DNA of 5,108 nt from Bryobacterales bacterium. GTDB taxonomy: Bacteria > Acidobacteriota > Terriglobia > Bryobacterales > Bryobacteraceae. The first letter of the stretch is position 1. Each line of letters opens with the position of its first letter. Both the position numbers and the translations under genes were made by a program. Shown one piece after another: positions 1 to 4,500 of the stretch. The stretch spans positions 1 through 5,108 of the forward strand of contig JANXQZ010000661.1 of the NCBI GenBank assembly GCA_025353235.1, given 5' to 3'. The notes beneath the pieces are model-generated. The model was not told where the DNA came from and made no database searches. It saw only the letters and a list, made by a program, of their open reading frames with translations.

Positions 1-600
1 GTCGATGAATATCGGCGTAATCCAGAACCAGAATGTCAGCACTACGGAGAGCACTTGGGCAGTGTCTCTCAGATAAACCTGAAGGCTCGACACAATCCAG
101 CCTATGCCAACTGCGAAGAACCCGATCTGGAGCATGTAGATTGGCAGCGCAAGCATCCACACGCTGAAGTGTCCGACAGTGAGCCCGACCACTGCGATCA
201 CGAGTCCCAAGGCCAGCAGGTGGTTTAGCAACGAGGACAAGAAAATCGAGATAGGTACGATCTCGGACGGGAACACCGTTTTTTTAATCAGGTTGGAATG
301 ATCGAGCAGCGCGGACGCCGACCGCGTCACCGTTTCCTGAAACAAAAGCCATGGTAGAAATCCGCAGAAGAGAAACAGCGAATAATTCTGGGTCACTTCG
401 TTCGCAGGAAGTTTGGTGTGCAGGCACCACTCGAACACGAAGACCCAGCTGGCGAGCAGGACCACGGGATGAATCAAGCCCCACATCCAGCCTGCGGCTG
501 AGCCGACGAAGCGCTGCTCAAAATCGCGGCGGACGAGCTGGTAGATCAGCATTCGCCGATCAATCATGTTCGCGACAAAATACCGGCCCGGGACCGCCAT
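1..600 (-). CDS. ABC-2 type permease, polysaccharide/polyol-phosphate export family, 3' end cut by window edge
   Basis: The minus strand is open without a stop for exactly 200 codons from an ATG at 600 to the window edge, so the C-terminus (roughly 60-80 residues by family length) lies outside. The protein is hydrophobic with about five membrane spans visible (near 36-58, 72-90, 115-140, 145-170, 181-200). Family landmarks are an amphipathic N-terminus (LVRRDFEQRFVGS, 22-34), then NLIKKTVFPSEIVP (103-116), LRDTAQ (177-182) and FWITPIF (192-198), typical of TagG/Wzm/RfbA-like permeases that export O-antigen or teichoic-acid-type polymers through the inner membrane with a separate ATPase. That ATPase would be expected to the left. 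The codon before the ATG is an in-frame TGA, so 600 is the farthest upstream ATG; Met12 (567) and Met17 (552) are alternatives. No good Shine-Dalgarno precedes any of them. The family assignment is confident; the polymer exported cannot be told. Confidence 0.9.
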   Translation of the reverse strand, partial: MAVPGRYFVANMIDRRMLIYQLVRRDFEQRFVGSAAGWMWGLIHPVVLLASWVFVFEWCLHTKLPANEVTQNYSLFLFCGFLPWLLFQETVTRSASALLDHSNLIKKTVFPSEIVPISIFLSSLLNHLLALGLVIAVVGLTVGHFSVWMLALPIYMLQIGFFAVGIGWIVSSLQVYLRDTAQVLSVVLTFWFWITPIFID

Positions 601-607
601 TCAAATT

Positions 608-709
608 TTAGTCTGTTCCGCCGACTTGGACCAAACGATGAACCGCCATGAGCAGACGGGCTATCGCATAGCCCAAAAAGATGAGCAGCGCCGTTTCTAA
701 AAATTGCAA
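608..709 (-). CDS. possible 33-residue single-span membrane peptide, TTG start (doubtful)
   Basis: In the gap between the dehydratase and the permease, one minus-strand frame is open from just after a TAG at 742-740 to a TAA at 610-608. It has no ATG near its 5' end; a TTG at 709-707 would give 33 residues, with ATT and ATC codons just upstream and an internal ATG at 649. The product would start LQFLETALLIFLGYA, continue with a leucine-rich segment long enough to span a membrane, and end in a short polar tail (HRLVQVGGTD). Its stop lies 7 bases before the permease ATG, which matches the tight spacing elsewhere. Against it: no Shine-Dalgarno, a non-ATG start, and a length at which chance ORFs are common. 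I do not recognise the sequence. Confidence 0.22.
   Translation of the reverse strand: MQFLETALLIFLGYAIARLLMAVHRLVQVGGTD
658..674. repeat. perfect 7-bp inverted repeat with 3-base loop
   Basis: GGGCTAT at 658-664 and ATAGCCC at 668-674 are exact reverse complements separated by CGC, so the RNA of either strand could form a compact hairpin. It lies in the 131-base gap before the permease gene. On the minus strand the T-run comes before the stem rather than after it, so this is not an intrinsic terminator in the direction of the genes. It may be an mRNA structure affecting processing or translation, or chance. Confidence 0.4.
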
Positions 710-731
710 GATGTTAATAGTGTATCGCGGT

Positions 732-1577
732 TTACTGAACTACGGCAGCAGTGTTTACCAACTCTCCGATTTCTTTCACCCGGATGCTCACGATATCGCC
801 AGGGGCTAGAGCGGACGCTTCCGTCACGATAATGCCGGTGCCCGTCAGCAGCACCGATCCGGCCGGGACGGGATTCGACCGAAGCAGGTACTCGATCAGC
901 GTCTCGAACTTCCGATTCAGCTGTGACGTGGATGCCTCGCCCGAAAATATGACCGCGCCCTCCCGCTGAATCGTACACTCCATGTGGAGTTCGTACGGGC
1001 TGGTCAATTCATCCGCAGTCACGATCACTGGACCCAGCGCGCACGCACCCGAGTACATTTTCGATTGCGGCAAGTACAGCGGATTCTCGCGCTCGATATC
1101 CCACGCGGAAACGTCGTTAGCGAGCGTGTAGCCTAGTATCCGGCCTTTCCCTCCCAGAATTAGCCCAAGTTCCGGCTCGGGAGCAGTGAACTTGGAGTCC
1201 TCCCGCAATCCGATTGGCTGGCCAGGGCCGACGCAAATTCGTGCCGTCCCTTTAAAAAATATCTCGGGTCGCGAGTCGCTGTATACGTGTGCGTAGAAGC
1301 CCTCGCGCGTGCCATGTTCGGCATCTCGGAAGGATGCGCTGGTCTGATAAGTGCAGCCGCAAGCCCACACTTCTTTGGGTGTCAGCGGGATCAGCGGGTG
1401 GGCGGGCATGCGCTGCGGTGCAGCCAGTCGAGCCGCCAGCGCAGAGAGCGGCGTCCCTTCTTTTTCGGAGCGGCAGATCAGATCATAGAGGCTATAGTCT
1501 GGAATCGGCCGAGCCGCATCTCCTTCGAAAATCGCAGCAGTCGCATTCTTGTTCCAATAGATTTGTCCTAATCGCAT
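732..1577 (-). CDS. FAA-hydrolase-fold enzyme, probable 2-keto-3-deoxy-(D/L)-arabinonate dehydratase
   Basis: This 281-residue protein belongs to the fumarylacetoacetate hydrolase fold family. By recalled comparison it closely follows the archaeal KdaD enzyme, which dehydrates 2-keto-3-deoxy-arabinonate to 2,5-dioxopentanoate (2-oxoglutarate semialdehyde). Shared stretches include KEVWACGCTYQ (68-78), SRPEIFFK (102-109), APEPEL (132-137), LGYTLANDVSA (148-158), ENPLYLPQSKMY (164-175), GPVIVTADE (182-190) and the C-terminal LLTGTGI (243-249). The likely metal ligands E134, E136 and D155 are all present; magnesium or manganese is expected from the family. The fold is cytoplasmic and there is no signal peptide. 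One oddity is Trp at 159 where relatives I recall have Arg (SARD becomes SAWD). The ATG at 1577 follows AGGAG by 7 bases. The neighbouring aldehyde dehydrogenase, 10 bases upstream, would consume the product, which supports the assignment over a plain FAA hydrolase or acylpyruvase. The exact sugar acid is not determined. Confidence 0.85.
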   Translation of the reverse strand: MRLGQIYWNKNATAAIFEGDAARPIPDYSLYDLICRSEKEGTPLSALAARLAAPQRMPAHPLIPLTPKEVWACGCTYQTSASFRDAEHGTREGFYAHVYSDSRPEIFFKGTARICVGPGQPIGLREDSKFTAPEPELGLILGGKGRILGYTLANDVSAWDIERENPLYLPQSKMYSGACALGPVIVTADELTSPYELHMECTIQREGAVIFSGEASTSQLNRKFETLIEYLLRSNPVPAGSVLLTGTGIIVTEASALAPGDIVSIRVKEIGELVNTAAVVQ

Positions 1578-1584
1578 CGGGCCG

Positions 1585-1590
1585 CTCCTA
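1585..1590 (-). promoter_or_regulatory. ribosome binding site of the dehydratase gene, sharing bases with the upstream TAG stop
   Basis: Reading the minus strand, TAGGAG contains the aldehyde dehydrogenase stop (TAG, 1590-1588) and the Shine-Dalgarno AGGAG (1589-1585), 7 bases before the ATG at 1577. A ribosome terminating here sits on the next gene's initiation site, so the two products are probably translationally coupled. This fixes the dehydratase start. Confidence 0.8.
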
Positions 1591-3024
1591 GTATTTCAAA
1601 TAGACTGTCTTATAGTCGCTGTAGAAATCGAGAGCGGCCGGACCCTGCTCCTTGGGACCAAAGCTGGACTCTTTGGTTCCTCCGAAAGGCAACTGATACT
1701 CGACTCCTGCGCTCGGCAGGTTGACGGTGAGCAGGCCCGCCTCCATGCGATACACAAAGTCGAAAACGCGTGAGATGTTCGTGGTTTGGACCGAAGCCGA
1801 AAGGCCCATCGGTGTGTTGTTGGCGATGCGCATTGCGTCTTCGAAATCTTTTGCGCGCATGACAGCCAGGACCGGGCCGAAGATCTCCTCCTTGGCAATC
1901 GTCATCTCTTCGGTGACGTCGGCGAAGACGGTGGGCTCCACAAAATAGCCTTTGTCGAAACCCTCGCCGGTCAGCCGATTTCCCCCGCAGCAGAGGCGCG
2001 CGCCTTCCTTCTTGCCAATTTCGATATACTTCAGGTCCGTGTCGAGCTGACCCTGATCCACTGCCGGACCAATGTCGATACCCGGCTTCATGCCGTCGCC
2101 TACCTTCAATTTTTTCGTGCGCTCCACTAGGGCATCCACAAATTTGTCGTAGATGGAATCTTCTACGATGGCGCGGCTCGTAGCTGTACACTTCTGGCCT
2201 GTAGAGAAGAAGGAGGCGTTGACGACGTTCTCGACTGCCGAGGGAAAATCTGCGTCGGCTAAAACGATTGTTGGGTTCTTGCCGCCCATCTCAAGCTGAA
2301 TGCGGAGAGAGCGTTTGGACGCTTCGGCATGCAGCCAGCGTCCCACTTCGCAGGACCCTGTAAATGAGATCCCCTTGAGAGCCTTCGCTTCCACCAGCGC
2401 TTTGCCAAGCGTGGCTCCGGATCCGGCCACGTAGTTCACAACACCTTTGGGAATGCCCGCCTCATGGCAAGCTTCCACAATCCGCCAAGCACACAGGGGC
2501 GAAACGGACGCGGGCTTTACGACGATGGTGTTCCCGCAGATCAGTGCCGGTGCCATCTTCCAAGCTGGGATGGCGATGGGGAAATTCCACGGCGTCACCA
2601 ACCCGATTACGCCGATGGCCTTGCGGATCGCGAACATGTGGACGCGCTCGCGCTCGGAGGGAATCAGCAACCCCGGCAGGCGCGATCCCTCGCCGCCAAA
2701 GTAGCGGAAAATATTGATCGCCCGGCGACACTCGCCCTTGGCTTCCGGGAGCGTCTTGCCTTCCTCGCGGGTCATCTCGGCCGCGATCTCGTCGAACTTC
2801 TTATCGAGTATCTCGGCAACCTTGAAAAGGTAATTGCCGCGCGCGGGAGCGGGCATCGCGGACCAGGCTGGAAACGCAGCAGCCGCGGCACTCGAGGCTG
2901 CCTCTACGTCTGCAGGGGTTCCTTTCACGAAGAGTCCAACTACTTCATCCGTATTCGCCGGGTTCCGGTTTTCGAATGTGTCGCCGGATACCCACTCGCC
3001 ATTAATGTAATTGCGAAATGTCAT
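1588..3024 (-). CDS. aldehyde dehydrogenase, probable 2-oxoglutarate semialdehyde (2,5-dioxopentanoate) dehydrogenase
   Basis: A full-length 478-residue member of the NAD(P)-dependent aldehyde dehydrogenase superfamily; the start NYINGEWV (5-12) is where such enzymes normally begin. Visible landmarks: PWNFP (145-149) with oxyanion-hole Asn147, cofactor-binding VVKPAS with Lys170, FTGSCEVG (221-228), the general base Glu245 in LEMGGKNP, catalytic Cys279 in STGQKCTATSR, the cofactor-contact EEIFGP (379-384) and PFGGTKESSFG near the C-terminus. The TGQKCTATSR form resembles 2-oxoglutarate semialdehyde dehydrogenases such as B. subtilis YcbD. That assignment is inferred mainly from the KdaD-like gene 10 bases downstream, which would make this very substrate; the product, 2-oxoglutarate, enters the TCA cycle. 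Succinate semialdehyde or other aldehydes remain possible from sequence alone. The ATG shares ATGA with the LemA stop and has no Shine-Dalgarno at useful distance, so its translation probably depends on lemA translation. All catalytic residues are intact. Confidence 0.88.
   Translation of the reverse strand: MTFRNYINGEWVSGDTFENRNPANTDEVVGLFVKGTPADVEAASSAAAAAFPAWSAMPAPARGNYLFKVAEILDKKFDEIAAEMTREEGKTLPEAKGECRRAINIFRYFGGEGSRLPGLLIPSERERVHMFAIRKAIGVIGLVTPWNFPIAIPAWKMAPALICGNTIVVKPASVSPLCAWRIVEACHEAGIPKGVVNYVAGSGATLGKALVEAKALKGISFTGSCEVGRWLHAEASKRSLRIQLEMGGKNPTIVLADADFPSAVENVVNASFFSTGQKCTATSRAIVEDSIYDKFVDALVERTKKLKVGDGMKPGIDIGPAVDQGQLDTDLKYIEIGKKEGARLCCGGNRLTGEGFDKGYFVEPTVFADVTEEMTIAKEEIFGPVLAVMRAKDFEDAMRIANNTPMGLSASVQTTNISRVFDFVYRMEAGLLTVNLPSAGVEYQLPFGGTKESSFGPKEQGPAALDFYSDYKTVYLKY
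3021..3024 (-). promoter_or_regulatory. ATGA stop/start overlap between lemA and the aldehyde dehydrogenase gene
   Basis: On the minus strand the bases ATGA at 3024-3021 hold both the dehydrogenase ATG (3024-3022) and the lemA TGA (3023-3021). The 15 bases before the ATG contain no purine-rich ribosome binding site; the nearest AAGG ends 16 bases away. Termination-reinitiation is the likely way the dehydrogenase is translated. Confidence 0.85.
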
Positions 3025-3593
3025 TTGGGGTCGAAGTTAACCTTGGGCGGAGTTTTCGATGCCGCGTCAGCTTTGAAGTATTCCTTGGGCCCGAAGCCGA
3101 ACATGCTGGCCGCGATGTTCTTCGGGAACAGCTCGATGTCGGTGTTATAGCGCTGCACCACGTCGTTATACTTGCGTCGCTCTACCGCGATTCTGTTTTC
3201 CGTTCCAGCCAGTTCGTCTTGCAGGCGGAGGAAATTTTCGTTGGATTTCAACTGCGGGTAATTTTCCACCACGACTAGCAAACGGCTGAGGGCGCTGTCC
3301 ATCTTGCTATTAGCCGCCATCTTGTCGGCCGGAGTTTGAGCGCCTCCCAAAGCTGCGCGCGCGTCGGTCACTTCCTTGATTACGTCGCGCTCCTGCTTGG
3401 CAAAACCCTTGACCGTTTCCACCAGGTTCGGGATCAGGTCCGAGCGGCGTTGCAGCGCCACATCCACCTGAGACCATGCCCCGTCGATATTCGCTTTCTC
3501 CGTCACTAACGTATTGCGGGCTCCCATAGCTTGTCCGAATACGACAAGTCCGATGAGAAGCACAACGCCGATCACCACAAGTCCGATTTTCAT
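3021..3593 (-). CDS. lemA: LemA family membrane protein
   Basis: A complete 190-residue LemA-family protein. It begins with one membrane span (about 3-23, KIGLVVIGVVLLIGLVV) preceded by a lysine, so it is anchored in the inner membrane by its N-terminus. A long, mostly helical domain follows with the family signatures WSQVDVALQRRSDLIPNLVE (40-59), GFAKQE (63-68), YPQLKSNENFLRLQDEL (112-128) and NRIAVERRKYND (133-144), then the usual end with EYF (171-173) and PKVNF (183-187). Length is normal for the family. The biochemical role of LemA proteins is not settled; in many bacteria they sit beside TPM/YgcG-type genes or membrane proteases and are linked to the envelope. Here the TPM gene is two genes upstream, separated by a nucleotidyltransferase. 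The start is fixed by a near-ideal AGGAGGA just before the ATG. Its stop overlaps the aldehyde dehydrogenase start. Confidence 0.95.
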   Translation of the reverse strand: MKIGLVVIGVVLLIGLVVFGQAMGARNTLVTEKANIDGAWSQVDVALQRRSDLIPNLVETVKGFAKQERDVIKEVTDARAALGGAQTPADKMAANSKMDSALSRLLVVVENYPQLKSNENFLRLQDELAGTENRIAVERRKYNDVVQRYNTDIELFPKNIAASMFGFGPKEYFKADAASKTPPKVNFDPK

Positions 3594-3597
3594 GCGA

Positions 3598-3605
3598 TCC
3601 TCCTA
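3598..3605 (-). promoter_or_regulatory. strong ribosome binding site of lemA, sharing bases with the upstream TAG stop
   Basis: The minus strand reads TAGGAGGA: the TAG (3605-3603) ends the nucleotidyltransferase gene and AGGAGG (3604-3599) is a near-perfect Shine-Dalgarno 5 bases before the lemA ATG at 3593. It is the strongest ribosome binding site in the window and suggests LemA is made in larger amounts than its neighbours. Confidence 0.85.
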
Positions 3606-4310
3606 TTTTTCGAGCCGGTCCACAAACGCGACCAAGGTCTCAATCCTTTGCAAATATTCCCCAAACAAGGCGCGAGGCTCCAGTTGAAGCTCGCTGATAT
3701 GTTGCTCGCGCAAATCCAGCAGCGAGACGAAGGCCGAGCTGTCCACACCGATGCTATCGAGCTTCCGCGCCACTTCCCGCTTCTTCCAATCTACGCTGGC
3801 TCCAGAGAGCAGCAACGCGTGCCGTGCCAAGACCAGAAAAGTGGATACTGATTCGGCCATTAATCGTAGCAGAGCTTTCGGATCATTGAGCAGCCCTGCG
3901 CCTTTCTGCCGCAAGCGCAGCAGCTTGGCCCGGATCTCATGCTCCACCTGCGCGCGATAAAAAGAACGGTCAATCACCAACGATTCCACAACGTCCTTGC
4001 CGAATAGCACCCGCCGGCGCTCCTGCATGTCGTGAAACTCGATTGGGAAGCAGTCGGTTGAGGTGCGCACCTCCTCCTCGCTCATCAGCAGCGGGGCCGG
4101 GTTGCCCTGTGTCCTCCACCATTTCATCACCGGCTCGGCTGCCGCCAGATCCTCTGGGGTCACCTGCGTGAGAACGCATAAGACGTTGAGATCGGAGAAA
4201 TTTTCGTGATGGTCGCCCCCGGCAGCCGACCCATAAAGGATCACGGAAATCAGGCGCTCGCTGTGCGCCTTTTGAAGCCTTTCCACTATGTCAGAGAGTT
4301 TCGATTCCAT
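3603..4310 (-). CDS. nucleotidyltransferase-fold protein with helical C-terminal half, DxN active-site variant
   Basis: A 235-residue protein. The N-terminal part (about 5-110) carries the pol-beta nucleotidyltransferase signature LYGSAAGG (25-32) followed by SDLNVLCVL (39-47). The family usually has GS...DxD; here the second acid is Asn (Asp40, Asn42). A third acid may come from FPIEFHD (88-94; Glu91 or Asp94), followed by RRVLFGKDV (99-107) as in many small antibiotic-type or MNT-type nucleotidyltransferases. Residues 115-235 are predicted helical by eye, like the C-terminal helical domains of those proteins, but no HEPN RNase motif is evident. It is cytoplasmic, and the substrate is unknown. 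I start it at the ATG at 4310, preceded at 4 bases by AAGGA; the same frame is open to an ATG at 4427, but that extension (Ala-rich, 39 residues) overlaps the glycine-rich end of the TPM gene and looks like a shadow. Its place between TPM and lemA genes suggests it modifies or regulates something in that membrane module; this is inference. Confidence 0.8.
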   Translation of the reverse strand: MESKLSDIVERLQKAHSERLISVILYGSAAGGDHHENFSDLNVLCVLTQVTPEDLAAAEPVMKWWRTQGNPAPLLMSEEEVRTSTDCFPIEFHDMQERRRVLFGKDVVESLVIDRSFYRAQVEHEIRAKLLRLRQKGAGLLNDPKALLRLMAESVSTFLVLARHALLLSGASVDWKKREVARKLDSIGVDSSAFVSLLDLREQHISELQLEPRALFGEYLQRIETLVAFVDRLEK

Positions 4311-4314
4311 GTTG

Positions 4315-4320
4315 TCCTTA
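4315..4320 (-). promoter_or_regulatory. ribosome binding site of the nucleotidyltransferase gene, sharing bases with the TPM stop
   Basis: TAAGGA on the minus strand contains the TAA stop of the TPM gene (4320-4318) and an AAGGA Shine-Dalgarno (4319-4315), 4 bases before the ATG at 4310. This decides for the shorter nucleotidyltransferase start over the in-frame ATG at 4427. Confidence 0.7.
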
Positions 4321-4500
4321 CCAGTCGCCCGACGCGCCGCCGCCGCCCGAATCCCCGCCGCCAAATCCACCGAACCCGCCGCCTCCGCCGCCGCCGGAAT
4401 CGGATCCGCCAAAGCCGCCTCCGCCACCCCAGCGTCCAGACGATCCTAGTACGTTGCCGAGAATCATGCCGGTGAGGAACCCACCGCCGCCACCGCCCCG
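4318..4500 (-). repeat. low-complexity glycine-codon tract encoding the TPM protein tail
   Basis: The last roughly 60 codons of the TPM gene are dominated by GGN glycine codons with interspersed Phe, Ser, Asp and Trp, giving a very GC-rich, imperfectly repetitive stretch (CCG/CCN on the plus strand). Near-repeated units such as GGFGG and GGGDSGGGG are visible. It is coding and in frame through to the stop. Such tracts can vary in length between strains and create false ORFs in the other frames, which explains the alanine- and proline-rich shadow frames here. Confidence 0.75.

Noticed and set aside
605..610. TAAAAT on the minus strand just before the permease ATG as a -10 promoter box
   Set aside because: The possible -35 partner (TTGGTC, 18 bases away) matches the consensus poorly and transcription would begin at or within the start codon; too weak to call.
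658..679. Hairpin with adjacent A/T run as a rho-independent terminator
   Set aside because: In the direction of the genes the T-run precedes the stem; on the plus strand the stem is followed by A residues, not T, so neither strand has a terminator.
697..978. Minus-strand open frame of 93 codons overlapping the end of the dehydratase gene
   Set aside because: It lies almost wholly within the dehydratase coding frame, whose conserved C-terminal motifs are intact, and has no ribosome binding site or recognisable content.
1610..2191. Minus-strand open frame of 193 codons in another frame of the dehydrogenase gene
   Set aside because: Its translation is rich in Arg, Gly and His, typical of a frame-shifted GC-rich gene, and the dehydrogenase frame is intact throughout with its catalytic residues, so there is no frameshift to explain.
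2464..3150. Plus-strand open frame of 228 codons opposite the aldehyde dehydrogenase and lemA
   Set aside because: It is antisense to two well-supported genes with all family motifs, spans their junction, and its translation shows no recognisable domain; GC-rich coding DNA commonly gives such frames.
4311..4427. In-frame upstream ATG that would lengthen the nucleotidyltransferase by 39 residues
   Set aside because: The extension is alanine-rich, lies entirely within the glycine-codon tract of the TPM gene read in another frame, and bypasses the AAGGA ribosome binding site before the ATG at 4310.
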